From the NCBI RefSeq assembly GCF_000717275.1, contig NZ_JNYV01000005.1, positions 124,001-188,000 on the forward strand: a stretch of DNA of 64,000 nucleotides, written 5' to 3'. The stretch's first letter is position 1. Every line of letters begins with the position of its first letter. The position numbers and the translations under genes are program-made. This document shows, in pieces, positions 8,605 through 16,900 of this stretch. Below the pieces are notes generated by a model that did not search any database, was not told the DNA's origin, and saw only the letters and a list, made by a program, of their open reading frames with translations. This stretch comes from Kitasatospora arboriphila (GTDB lineage: Bacteria > Actinomycetota > Actinomycetes > Mycobacteriales > Mycobacteriaceae).

Positions 8605-9342
8605 TCAAGTCGGTTCAGATCTCGCCCGCCGACGTCCCTTCGTGGCCTCCACCGGATCGATCGACCCGCCCGACCATTCGGCGGCCATGGCAAGACTTGC
8701 CTCGCGGCCCGAATGAACGTGATGGAACGCTGATTCGGCCGCACGGTCGGCGTCGTGGGCTGCGATGGCGGCGAGAATTTCCTCGTGCTCGTGGCACTGA
8801 CGGCCCGGATCCCGGTCTTTTGTCAGATGAAAGAGCCACTGCGTGCGCGCCTCCAGAGGGCGCAGTAACGACTCCAGCAGAGGGTTCGCGGACAGGTCGA
8901 CGATCATTTGGTGAAACTTGGCATTGGCCGCTGCGATTGCTGGGCGGTCCCGCTTCAGCGTCGCGGTACGAGCGGCTTCGAGTTGCTCCGACAACCGGGC
9001 GAGACCCTCCTCGTCGGCACGCTCGGCAGCGAGCCGGGCCGCGAGGACTTCCAGGCTCTCGCGGACGTCGAACAGATCTCGGACATCGTTCTCGCTGAAG
9101 GGCGAGACGATTGCACCTTGTCTCGGCACCAAAACCACCAACCCGTCCTGCTGCAGCAACTGCAATGCCTCGCGCAGCGGGATACGCGAGACATCGAGTT
9201 CCGCGGCAAGATCGCGCTCGACCAGTCTTGACCCCGGCGCGAGCCGCAGATCTACGATCTGGCGCCGAATCTCCTCATACGCGTGCTGGCGCAATGACTT
9301 TCGATCGTTTGCCGAACCCGTCAGCTCTTCTACCGCAGGCAT
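8605..9342 (-). CDS. GntR-family regulator, FCD (FadR) subfamily
   Basis: Transcription factor of about 245 aa with an N-terminal winged helix (about 18-85, DLAAELDVSRIPLREALQLL) and a C-terminal all-helical FCD ligand domain (about 95-225) with the metal-site histidines in NAKFHQMIV and HEHEEIL...FHHVHSG. It is divergent from the BMP-type ABC transporter operon. Two matching 13-bp sites in the intergenic region are obvious operator candidates, so it probably represses that operon and itself. The start may be ATG 9342 (AGGA 10 nt away) or GTG 9348; both are plausible. Confidence 0.88.
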   Translation of the reverse strand: MPAVEELTGSANDRKSLRQHAYEEIRRQIVDLRLAPGSRLVERDLAAELDVSRIPLREALQLLQQDGLVVLVPRQGAIVSPFSENDVRDLFDVRESLEVLAARLAAERADEEGLARLSEQLEAARTATLKRDRPAIAAANAKFHQMIVDLSANPLLESLLRPLEARTQWLFHLTKDRDPGRQCHEHEEILAAIAAHDADRAAESAFHHVHSGREASLAMAAEWSGGSIDPVEATKGRRRARSEPT

Positions 9343-9399
9343 GAACACCAAGTCCTCTCGCGGATTTCGCCTTGTTCAGCCGAGTCTAGCCAGACCCAC

Positions 9400-9482
9400 T
9401 TAGCGGTATACCAATAACTAACCGCCTCGTAATCGGATGGAAACACTCAGCCCCCACTCTTCTCGTAACGGTATACCGCTAA
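9400..9482. promoter_or_regulatory. Paired GntR-type operator sites
   Basis: TTAGCGGTATACC at 9400-9412 and its exact reverse complement GGTATACCGCTAA at 9470-9482 both contain the palindrome GGTATACC. The centres are 65 bp (about six helical turns) apart in the divergent promoter region of the FCD-GntR gene and the transporter operon. GGTATACC-like cores are typical of FadR/FCD-class operators. The second site lies 30 bp before the transporter start codon. Confidence 0.75.
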
Positions 9483-9511
9483 ACCACAGCGGCCGACGAC
9501 AGGAGAACACG

Positions 9512-10510
9512 ATGAGATTTCGATCCACAACCGTCCGCGTACCGGTGGCGCTGCTCGCGGCCGGAGCCATTGCGGTAGGAATGTCAGGGTGCGGCACATC
9601 GGGAGCCGACGCCAACGACGGGAGTCTGTCCGTCGGAGTCTTCTTCCCCGGCTCCGTCACCGACACCGGGTTCATGGAGTCGGGCTACCTCGGATATCAG
9701 AGGGTCGAGAAGGCACTCGGTGATCAGGTGGACCTCAGCTATGTCGAGCAAGTTGCACCAGCCGACTACCAGCAGGCATTGCAGCGCTTCGCATCTGAGA
9801 ACGAATTGGTCATCTCGGTCGGCGGCCAGACGGACGCCGACGTGCGAAAGATCGCCCCTCAGTTCCCGGACGTGAAGTTCGTCGAAATCGGTGGCCCTTC
9901 CGACGCCGAACCGATGGACAATCTCGCTTACTACGATCCGCAGCAGGCCGAGGCCGAATTCCTTTCCGGCGCAGTGGCAGCGGCATCATCGACCACCGGA
10001 ACGGTCGGATTCGTCGGAGGCGTCGAGTTGCCGGCCATCGTCAATGCGGCCAAAGCGTTTTCGAACGGGGCGACGTTTGTCCGACCCGACGTCAAGGTTC
10101 TCAGCCCCCAATATGTGGGCGACTTCAACGATCCCGCCAAGGCCAAACAGGCTGCGGGCACCGGGTACGCGGGAGGTGCCAACATCCTCGGTCAGATCGT
10201 CAACCTCGGCAAACAAGGCATCGAACAAGCTGCACGCGACTCGGGCAACCGCATGGTCGGCGGACCGATTCCCGGAGATTGCGCAAACCCGGTATACGCA
10301 GGTTTTGTCCGCACCGACATCGGGACCGAGATCGAATACGCCGTCTCTTCAACGCTCGACGGCTCTTGGGAGGCTGCACAAGTTCCGTTCGGTCTGACAA
10401 CAGACAAGGGTGGCAGCGACTTCATCCTTTGCTCCGAAGACCCCGCCGCCACCAAGGCGCTGACCGACGCAAAGGCGGCGTTGACATCCGGCTCCGTCGC
10501 GGCCTACTGA
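9512..10510 (+). CDS. BMP/nucleoside-type ABC transporter substrate-binding lipoprotein
   Basis: Extracytoplasmic solute-binding lipoprotein of 332 aa. A signal peptide ends in a lipobox-like MSGC at about residues 27-30, followed by the Med/BMP family fold: VGVFFPGSVTDTGFMESGYLG near the N-terminus and the hallmark DFNDPAKAKQAA in the middle. AGGAGA precedes the ATG. Family members bind purine nucleosides or related solutes. It is the first gene of a five-gene operon (binding protein, double ATPase, two permeases, ornithine-cyclodeaminase-like enzyme), probably controlled by the divergent GntR regulator. Confidence 0.9.
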   Translation: MRFRSTTVRVPVALLAAGAIAVGMSGCGTSGADANDGSLSVGVFFPGSVTDTGFMESGYLGYQRVEKALGDQVDLSYVEQVAPADYQQALQRFASENELVISVGGQTDADVRKIAPQFPDVKFVEIGGPSDAEPMDNLAYYDPQQAEAEFLSGAVAAASSTTGTVGFVGGVELPAIVNAAKAFSNGATFVRPDVKVLSPQYVGDFNDPAKAKQAAGTGYAGGANILGQIVNLGKQGIEQAARDSGNRMVGGPIPGDCANPVYAGFVRTDIGTEIEYAVSSTLDGSWEAAQVPFGLTTDKGGSDFILCSEDPAATKALTDAKAALTSGSVAAY

Positions 10511-10523
10511 ACCGGCCGACGCG

Positions 10524-12044
10524 ATGACCCCAGCAACCAGCCCGCTGTTGACGCTCGACCGAATCGGTAAGTCGTATGGCGGTGTTCGCGCGCTCGACGA
10601 TGTCACCATGGCCGTCGAACGCGGCACGGTGCACTGCATCCTCGGAGAGAACGGTGCAGGCAAGTCGACACTGTGCAACGTCGTGTACGGAACGGTGTCC
10701 GCAGACCAGGGCAGTATGACCATCGACGGAACCCCGTACCGCCCTTCGACACCGGCGGCGGCACTCGAGTCCGGCGTCGCCATGGTGCATCAGCACTTCT
10801 CACTCATACCCACCATGACGGTAGAGGACAACCTGCTGTTGGGCCGGCGGGGGTTTCGCCAGCCACACGATGAAGTGGAGCAGGGCCTGGCGCGCATAGC
10901 CGATTTGTACGGATTGACCGTGGACCGCACCGCTCGCGTCAGAGACCTGCCGATCGGCGCACGACAGCGGGTCGAGATCGTCAAAGCCCTGCTTCGCCGG
11001 CCAGACCTCATCCTGCTCGACGAACCGACTGCGGTGCTCGACCCTGGTGAGATCGACTCGCTGATCGAGACCTGCAATGCCCTTGCCGCCGATGGCAAGT
11101 CGGTTGTCCTGATCACCCACAAACTCGGGGAGGTCGCCCGCGTGGCCGACGCGGCAACCGTGCTTCGCGGCGGGACGGTCGTCGGCGGAGGTCGACTATC
11201 GCAGACACCGCTGGACTCATTGCTCGACCTGATGCTCGGTGGCGCACAACCTGTTGCGTCCGAACGACGTCCGGCATCGCCCCCGCATCACACAGCACCC
11301 TGCTTGGAAGTCAGGGGTGTAACGCTGTCCCGCCCAGACGGCAGCACTGCCCTGTCAGACGTCGATTTGACTGTCCACTCAGGAGAGATCGTCGGCATCG
11401 CAGGTGTCGAAGGCAATGGCCAGTCGGAGCTGGCGGCAGTGTTGTCCGGGTCCGTCGCCGCTGATCGCGGAACAGTCAGTGTCGACGGACTCGACATCAC
11501 CGAACACACTCCGGCGCAGCGCACCCGTGCGGGCATGGGTGTCATTCCCGAAGACCGGCATGCCGAGGGCATGATCGCTGAACTATCACTCGCCGAGAAC
11601 TATGCGCTCGGCCGATTGAGTGACTACGGGAGCTGGGGCCTCCTGGATCGCCGACGCATGAGAGCTGATGCCGCGCAGGCCATCACGGAGTACTCGATCC
11701 GCGCCGATGGTCCCGACATCCCCATCGGATCATTGTCCGGCGGCAACCAGCAGAAGGTTGTGCTGGCCCGGGAATTGTCGACCCCGGGGCTGCGCGTTGT
11801 CGTCGCGGCGCAACCCACCCGCGGGCTCGACGTCGGTGCCGTCGCTTTTGTGCTCGACCGCCTTCGGGCCGCCGCGGCGTCTGGCGCCGCAGTGTTGGTG
11901 ATCTCCAGCGAGATCGACGAGCTCGTCACACTCTGCTCGCGCATCGTCGTCGCCTACCGCGGCACCATCCGCGGGTCTATCGACTCCGAGTCTTCCTCTG
12001 CCACAAACGACATCGGCGAGCTCATGATGGGGGTGGCAGGATGA
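10524..12044 (+). CDS. ABC transporter ATPase with two nucleotide-binding domains
   Basis: Cytoplasmic ATPase subunit of 506 aa with tandem ABC domains. The first has Walker A GENGAGKST (about residue 40) and Walker B LILLDEPTAVLDP. The second has a degenerate Walker A (GVEGNGQSEL), an intact signature LSGGNQQK and a Walker B region VVVAAQPTRGLDVG. This arrangement is typical of sugar and BMP/nucleoside importers (RbsA/YufO type). It sits 13 bp after the binding-protein gene and overlaps the first permease by ATGA. Confidence 0.93.
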   Translation: MTPATSPLLTLDRIGKSYGGVRALDDVTMAVERGTVHCILGENGAGKSTLCNVVYGTVSADQGSMTIDGTPYRPSTPAAALESGVAMVHQHFSLIPTMTVEDNLLLGRRGFRQPHDEVEQGLARIADLYGLTVDRTARVRDLPIGARQRVEIVKALLRRPDLILLDEPTAVLDPGEIDSLIETCNALAADGKSVVLITHKLGEVARVADAATVLRGGTVVGGGRLSQTPLDSLLDLMLGGAQPVASERRPASPPHHTAPCLEVRGVTLSRPDGSTALSDVDLTVHSGEIVGIAGVEGNGQSELAAVLSGSVAADRGTVSVDGLDITEHTPAQRTRAGMGVIPEDRHAEGMIAELSLAENYALGRLSDYGSWGLLDRRRMRADAAQAITEYSIRADGPDIPIGSLSGGNQQKVVLARELSTPGLRVVVAAQPTRGLDVGAVAFVLDRLRAAAASGAAVLVISSEIDELVTLCSRIVVAYRGTIRGSIDSESSSATNDIGELMMGVAG

Positions 12045-13183
12045 TGCCGACGGCTGGGCTGCTCCGTCCCAAACTGCGGCATGGCGATTGGGCCCACAGT
12101 CCACTTGTGGTCGCCGTCGTTGCCCTGGTGATCGCCGCAGGCATCGGACTGCTGTTGGCCGCAGGCGCTGGGGCCGGACCCGCCGAGGTCGTCGACGCCC
12201 TCATCCAGGGGACATTCGGCTCGCCCTTCGCGGTCGGCACCTCGCTGAACAACGCTGCCATCATCATGTTCATCGCGGCGGGCTTCACCGTCGCTTATCG
12301 GGCCGGTCTTGTGAACGTCGGGGGCGAAGGCCAGATCTGTCTCGGCGGCATTGCTGCCACCGCGGTGGGCGTGACCATCCCCGACGCCACACCTCTCTTC
12401 CTTGGAGTCACGCTGGCGCTGGTGGCTGCCGTATTGGCCGGCGCATGTTGGGCGGCCATCGCGGCGTGGCTCTATGTGCGGCGCGGTACCAGCGAGATCA
12501 TCACCACCCTGCTGCTCAACTTTGTCGGACTGGCGTTGGTTGTGTTGATGGTCCAGGAGCCGCGCTTGCTCCGGCAACCGATGACCTCGTCGGAAACGCT
12601 CCCCCAGTCTGAGTCGCTGAGCGAAGCGAGCCACCTCCCGCTACTGGGATTGACCAAATCGCCGGCCACCGTGGCCATCGTCATTGCACTCCTTGCCATC
12701 ACGGCAGTCGGAGTGGTCCTGCGGCACAGCGCAATCGGACTACGGCTCCGCTCGGTGGGACTGTCACCGACCGCGTCGGCCCGACTAGGTGTCCCGGTTG
12801 ATCGCGTTCGTTTCCTGGGGCTCTCCACCGCAGGTGGGTTCTCGGGGCTTGCCGGCGGAATCCTTGTCACGTCCGCCCCGTTCGTCTTGGCCGAAGGGTT
12901 CTCGTCGGGCTTCGGTTTCACCGGACTCGTGGTCGGTTTGCTTGCCCGCGGGTCGATGACAGCAGTTGCCGGGGTGTCGCTGTTCCTGGGATTCCTGGTT
13001 GCGGGCGGCATCAATCTGCAGCTGGCCGCGGGAGTCCCGTCGTCCACCGTGACCGTGGTGCAGAGCGTGCTGATCATCTTGATCGCCGGCGCTGCCCTGT
13101 GGACCACCCGGTCGAGATCAGTGGCGCGGCCCGAGACCACGTCAGCACCCGCCATCACAGCCCCCGCAAAGGCGGCGTCATGA
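12041..13183 (+). CDS. ABC transporter permease, BMP/nucleoside type (first)
   Basis: Inner-membrane permease of 380 aa with eight to ten predicted helices and the family segments RAGLVNVGGEGQI and TSEIITTLLLNFVG. It pairs with the next gene to form the membrane channel (YufP/NupB type). The ATG overlaps the ATPase stop, and a second in-frame ATG follows immediately at 12044. The C-terminus ends in a short Thr/Ala-rich tail. Its stop overlaps the next permease start. Confidence 0.92.
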   Translation: MMPTAGLLRPKLRHGDWAHSPLVVAVVALVIAAGIGLLLAAGAGAGPAEVVDALIQGTFGSPFAVGTSLNNAAIIMFIAAGFTVAYRAGLVNVGGEGQICLGGIAATAVGVTIPDATPLFLGVTLALVAAVLAGACWAAIAAWLYVRRGTSEIITTLLLNFVGLALVVLMVQEPRLLRQPMTSSETLPQSESLSEASHLPLLGLTKSPATVAIVIALLAITAVGVVLRHSAIGLRLRSVGLSPTASARLGVPVDRVRFLGLSTAGGFSGLAGGILVTSAPFVLAEGFSSGFGFTGLVVGLLARGSMTAVAGVSLFLGFLVAGGINLQLAAGVPSSTVTVVQSVLIILIAGAALWTTRSRSVARPETTSAPAITAPAKAAS

Positions 13184-14106
13184 ACATCGACATGCTCACC
13201 CAGGTCCTCACCAGCGGGGTGGCGTTCGCGATCCTGCTCATCGTGGCCGCAGCAGGTGAATCGATCAGCGAACGTGCAGGCGTGCTCAACCTCAGCATGG
13301 AGGGCATCATGCTCACCGGCGCTTTTGCGAGCGTGCTGGCCTCCGCCACACTCGATTCGGCGATACTCGGCCTCATCAGCGGTGTGCTTGCGGCGCTCAT
13401 CTTCGGCATCATCCAGGCGTTGCTGACGGTGCGGTTCAGAGCCGACCAGATCGTTGTCGGAATCGCCGGCAACGCTTTGGCGCTCGGGTTGACCACCTAC
13501 GGCGCCCGCATCTTTCTCGAGGACGGCAAGGGCCAGGGTGTGCCCGGCTTCGACGGCGTCGACATCCCTCTGCTGACCGACATTCCCATCATCGGTCCGG
13601 CCCTGTTCGGACAATCAGTCCTCGGCTACCTCTGCGTGCTCGTGGTGATCGCGCTGGCGCTGCTGTTCTCCGGCAAGACCATGGCGGGTATCCGGGTGGA
13701 TGCCGTCGGCGAGGACGCCACCTCGGCCGGGTGGACGGGATTGTCCGTCAACAAGATTCGAGCCGCGTGCGTCTTGCTCGCTGCCGCAACAGGCGGTCTC
13801 GCGGGATCTCAACTGGCCCTGTCGGAAGTGCAGTCGTTCAGCGAGAACATGACTGCCGGCCTCGGGTACCTCGCCGTGGTCGCAGTGATCGCGGGGCGCT
13901 GGAAAGTGATCGGAATCGTGTGGGCGTGCCTGTTTTTCGGGATCGCCCGATCGCTTCAGTTCGCCTTGCCTGCCGTCGGAGTCGACATCCCTTACGCGAT
14001 TCTGCTGATGCTGCCGTACGTCATCGCCATCGTCGCGATCAGCGGCGTGGTCGGTGGCCGCCGAGCCCCGTCGTGCCTCACCGTGCCGTACGCCGGCCGT
14101 TCCTGA
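13180..14106 (+). CDS. ABC transporter permease, BMP/nucleoside type (second)
   Basis: Inner-membrane permease of 308 aa (YufQ/NupC type) with the diagnostic SERAGVLNLSMEGIMLTGAF at about 28-48 and RFRADQIVVGIAGNALALG. The ATG at 13180 overlaps the preceding stop (ATGA), so the longer frame from 13099 is not used. Together with the three genes before it, this completes an importer whose nearest characterised relatives take up nucleosides or purine-like compounds. Confidence 0.92.
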   Translation: MNIDMLTQVLTSGVAFAILLIVAAAGESISERAGVLNLSMEGIMLTGAFASVLASATLDSAILGLISGVLAALIFGIIQALLTVRFRADQIVVGIAGNALALGLTTYGARIFLEDGKGQGVPGFDGVDIPLLTDIPIIGPALFGQSVLGYLCVLVVIALALLFSGKTMAGIRVDAVGEDATSAGWTGLSVNKIRAACVLLAAATGGLAGSQLALSEVQSFSENMTAGLGYLAVVAVIAGRWKVIGIVWACLFFGIARSLQFALPAVGVDIPYAILLMLPYVIAIVAISGVVGGRRAPSCLTVPYAGRS

Positions 14107-14129
14107 ACCTCTTTGCCCCGGAAGGCGAC

Positions 14130-15113
14130 ATGACCCTCATCCTCACCCACTCCGACATCGACGCGCTCATCGACCGGACTTCGGTCTACCGCGCCGTGGA
14201 GCAGGCTCACGCTGATCTGACATCAGGTGCTGCGAGTAACCCCGCTCCCCCTCAGCTGCCGATCGCCGACGACGGCACCGCGCTCCCGATGGTCGCATCG
14301 TCGAACCCGTTGCGCGCCAGTGTTGTCAAGATGTTGTCGGACATGCCGGCCAATGTCGGCCGCGGGCTCCCGAGTCAGCGATCGACCATCCTGCTGATGT
14401 CGGCGCAGACCGGCGAGTGCGAAGCAGTACTCGACGGCCGGCTCATCACAGCCATCCGTACCGCTGCGGCGAGCGCGGTGGCGACGGCTCACCTTGCCAC
14501 GCAACGGAGCTCGATCCTGGGGCTCATCGGCGCCGGAACCCTCGCAGTGGAGCACGCCCGCGCCATCTGCCGCATCCGGAACATCGAGAAGGTGCTGGTG
14601 TGGTCGCGGTCGGCGTCAACCGTCGACAGTTTCCGCCATCGGACAGCCGATCTCGACATCCAGATCGAATACGCTGAATCCCCTCGGTCGATCCTCGCCT
14701 CCGCCGATATCGTCTGCACACTGACGCCGTCGCGTGAACCGATCGTCGAGGGCGCCTGGTTCCGCCCGGGCCTGCACCTCAACGCCGTCGGCGCTCCTCC
14801 CCGCGCAGACCACCGTGAGATCGATGGCCCCGGGATCGGCGGCAGCCGACTGTTCGTCGACAGCATCCCGACGGCACTCACCAAGTCGGGAGATGTCCTG
14901 TTGGCGATCGCCGAGGGCCACCTTCAGGCGCAGGACGTCGATGTCGAACTCGGCGATGTGATCGTGAACCCCGCCCTCGGCCGCCGAAGCGACGACGACA
15001 TCACCCTGTTCAACTCCGTGGGGATCGGCCTACAAGATCTTGTGACCGCCCGGACGCTGGTCGATGTGGCGACGCAACAGGGTGTTGGCGCGAGTGTGCG
15101 GTTGAATGCGTGA
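14130..15113 (+). CDS. Ornithine cyclodeaminase / mu-crystallin family enzyme
   Basis: NAD(P)-dependent enzyme of 327 aa. The nucleotide-binding GAGTLAVEH lies at about residues 132-140, the substrate-site region LPMVASSNPLRASVVKML at about 50-67, and DGRLITAIRTAAASAVA at about 98-114. The family includes ornithine cyclodeaminase, ketimine reductase and pyrroline-2-carboxylate reductase. The active-site residues do not let me choose. It starts 23 bp after the second permease, so it is part of the transporter operon and presumably acts on the imported compound. That is an unusual partner for a nucleoside-type importer. Confidence 0.85.
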   Translation: MTLILTHSDIDALIDRTSVYRAVEQAHADLTSGAASNPAPPQLPIADDGTALPMVASSNPLRASVVKMLSDMPANVGRGLPSQRSTILLMSAQTGECEAVLDGRLITAIRTAAASAVATAHLATQRSSILGLIGAGTLAVEHARAICRIRNIEKVLVWSRSASTVDSFRHRTADLDIQIEYAESPRSILASADIVCTLTPSREPIVEGAWFRPGLHLNAVGAPPRADHREIDGPGIGGSRLFVDSIPTALTKSGDVLLAIAEGHLQAQDVDVELGDVIVNPALGRRSDDDITLFNSVGIGLQDLVTARTLVDVATQQGVGASVRLNA

Positions 15114-15126
15114 GAGGTCGGTGTAG

Positions 15127-15141
15127 ATGATGGTGCGCGCA
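15127..15141. repeat. Degenerate tRNA-Val 3'-end copy (possible old attachment site)
   Basis: ATGATGGTGCGCGCA is identical to 19005-19019, which covers the 3' acceptor end of the tRNA-Val gene. It is followed by a weaker match (AAGGGGTCCGAACC against GAGGGATTTGAACC). This looks like the outer scar of an old integration at tRNA-Val. The stretch 15142-15351 beyond it holds nothing recognisable. Confidence 0.45.
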
Positions 15142-15351
15142 AAGGGGTCCGAACCTCAGGGCCAAACAGACAAAAGGGTCTTTTAGCTCCAAATGAGCGG
15201 CTCTCGACGTTGCCAGAATAGTCGGCGACCTGATGAAGCCGCTGGGCGTATCGCCCGGGGCAACAGAAACCCTCAGCCGTTCCTCCTGCGGGGGCGAAGA
15301 AAGTGGAGCTAGGGCAATTGGTGCGCGTTTCAGGTGCGTGTGGCGCGCTCG

Positions 15352-15625
15352 CTAACCCGCGCATTCCTGGGTCCATCCTGTGGTGCCGTCGGTGAACATC
15401 GTAGTGCCGGTCTGGTAAGTGGGCCCGTTCATGCAGTAGTCAATCTCCTTGCCTGGGAGCGGCGTTGGTTCACCCGTAGGTGCTGCTGTATATCCGATCG
15501 GCGGCTCCTCGCTCACGACGGGAGCCTCGATCGGTGCCTCGTAAGTTGGCTCAGCCGTTACTTCTGGTGTCGCGTCGGTCTCGACCGGGGGTGCGAGCGG
15601 ACCGGGTGTCTGTGGGTGATGACAA
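15352..15625 (-). pseudogene. Frameshifted C-terminal part of the lipoprotein at 15558-16199
   Basis: An open frame on the minus strand, shifted relative to the upstream lipoprotein frame, encodes a Pro/Glu/Thr-rich linker (about 45 residues) followed by EIDYCMNGPTYQTGTTMF and TDGTTGWTQECAG, then TAG. The cysteine-containing tail with TGTT.FTDGTTGWT resembles the C-terminal module of actinobacterial lipoproteins. It has no start codon or ribosome site of its own. A single-base indel near 15620-15625 would join it to the DUF4352 domain upstream, so I call this a frameshift and not a separate gene. Confidence 0.6.
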
Positions 15626-16199
15626 CGAAAGTGGGGTCCTCGGAATCCCTCTTCGTATCGGCAAAGCCGAAGATCCTGACATCCGCCGATTCAGGTACCT
15701 CGAACACGCAGGTCATCGGCGAGGAAAATCCGGGTTGGAGGTTCTCATTACACTCGGGAGTGCCTTGGAGTTTGTACAATTCGTCGACCGGGTCGAACAT
15801 CCGGTTGGTCGCGTCAGCGGCGAACACTTCGATGGGCCAACTGCATGTCAGATCCATCGAAACCTGTCCGACATTCTCAACGGTGGCGTCCACGCGAACG
15901 AACTTCCCGCCCGCCCGAGGAGCCACGTCGCCGTAAACGTCATAGCCGCTGTTCTTCCGCATGCTGTTGGTCATCATCGGGATGGTTGGTGGGTTGGTTG
16001 CGCTGGTGACCGTCAGCTTCACGCCGCCGTTAGTAGCAACTTCTCCGATCTTGAATGTCTCTACTTCAGGTGCGGTGGTCGTCGTTGCAATCGCAGCAGT
16101 CGCTTCGGCCGACGAAGACGATGGTGCGTCTTTGCCTCCGCTGGAACATCCCGCAATGAGGAGTGAGAGTGCTGCGACAGCCACCAGCGTGCGCTTCAT
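15558..16199 (-). CDS. DUF4352-like secreted lipoprotein, probably truncated by a frameshift
   Basis: A 213-aa product from ATG 16199. Signal peptide MKRTLVAVAALSLLIAGC has a lipobox (LIAGC), then a Ser/Thr/Ala-rich linker and a DUF4352-like beta-sandwich (about 48-190: GGVKLTVTSA, FVRVDATVENVG, FEVPESADVRIFGFAD). The last about 20 residues (RHPVRSHPRSRPTRHQK) are Arg-rich and look out of frame. The natural continuation is in another frame (15352-15625). Role unknown. It lies within the decayed tRNA-Val island. Confidence 0.72.
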   Translation of the reverse strand: MKRTLVAVAALSLLIAGCSSGGKDAPSSSSAEATAAIATTTTAPEVETFKIGEVATNGGVKLTVTSATNPPTIPMMTNSMRKNSGYDVYGDVAPRAGGKFVRVDATVENVGQVSMDLTCSWPIEVFAADATNRMFDPVDELYKLQGTPECNENLQPGFSSPMTCVFEVPESADVRIFGFADTKRDSEDPTFVVITHRHPVRSHPRSRPTRHQK

Positions 16200-16539
16200 G
16201 TTGGAACTTTCTCTGTTGTCGGGCGGCGACCCGATGCCTGTAGGCGCCGCAACTCGCGGAATCCAGCTGGAGGCCGGTGTATCAGAATCATCTATCACTC
16301 AGTTGGGTTTCTGGAGATAACGGACTGCAACCATCCGAACAGCTCACCGATCGCTAGCTTTCTAATAGATCGCAGGAAGCGAGCCGGAGGACGGACGGCC
16401 CGCTGTTGGCGGTGACGGTGGCGGTGAACGTGCCTGTAGACGGTGTGTGGTGGACGACCAACGCACCGCGCTGCTCCGCTGGTGTAGCAATTCTCGACGG
16501 CCGCACGGGCCAGATGGCCACGCGTTCCAATCATCGTTA

Positions 16540-16640
16540 TCGCCTTGGCAGGGTCATCTGGACGCTGGCTTCACGACGAAGACGTATGCGCACTACCAGA
16601 ACGACTCGCTGAGCCTGGCTGCTGAGAGGCCTCGGACGCT
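16540..16640 (+). pseudogene. Remnant of a tyrosine integrase C-terminus
   Basis: One frame reads GHLDAGFTTKTYAHYQNDSL followed by AAERP, which matches the end of phage-type tyrosine recombinases (catalytic GH...TT..YAH, tyrosine at about 16570-16594). The rest of the domain is absent or scattered over other frames in 16380-16540. It ends about 40 bp before the degenerate tRNA-Val copy at 16681, the usual position of an integrase next to its attachment site. The stretch 16200-16540 has no intact gene. Confidence 0.6.
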
Positions 16641-16680
16641 TATGACACAACGGGCGAAAACGGGTCTAACCCTCCAAATG

Positions 16681-16727
16681 CTGTGCGCGCGGGGGGATTC
16701 GAACCCCTGACCGCTGGTGTGTAAGAG
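16681..16727. repeat. Duplicated tRNA-Val 3' segment (attachment-site scar)
   Basis: About 47 bp match the 3' half of the tRNA-Val gene at 19011-19057, including the T-arm and the anticodon arm up to GCTGGTGTGTAAGA, with a few substitutions. It lacks the 5' half and cannot make a tRNA. This is what remains of an attL/attR site after integration at tRNA-Val. Confidence 0.8.
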
Positions 16728-16900
16728 CGAAATCGATTGGTTGTCCAAAGTCAGTCCAGGTCCGCACCATCAGCACTGACCAGCAAGAGTCGGCCCGCAG
16801 CGTCAGTTCCATATCGGCGTGGTCGTGCCGTTCTTGGCATACTGCCGACACGCTGCGGGGTTCAGATGACGAGGCGCGCAGCGATCGCTACCGTCATCGC

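Noticed and set aside
12472..13614. 380-aa minus-strand frame across both permeases
   Set aside because: Opposite two coupled permease genes; the translation is Arg/Asp-rich without domains.
16681..16727. A second tRNA-Val gene
   Set aside because: Only the 3' half is present and the 5' half cannot be folded, so it is an integration scar.
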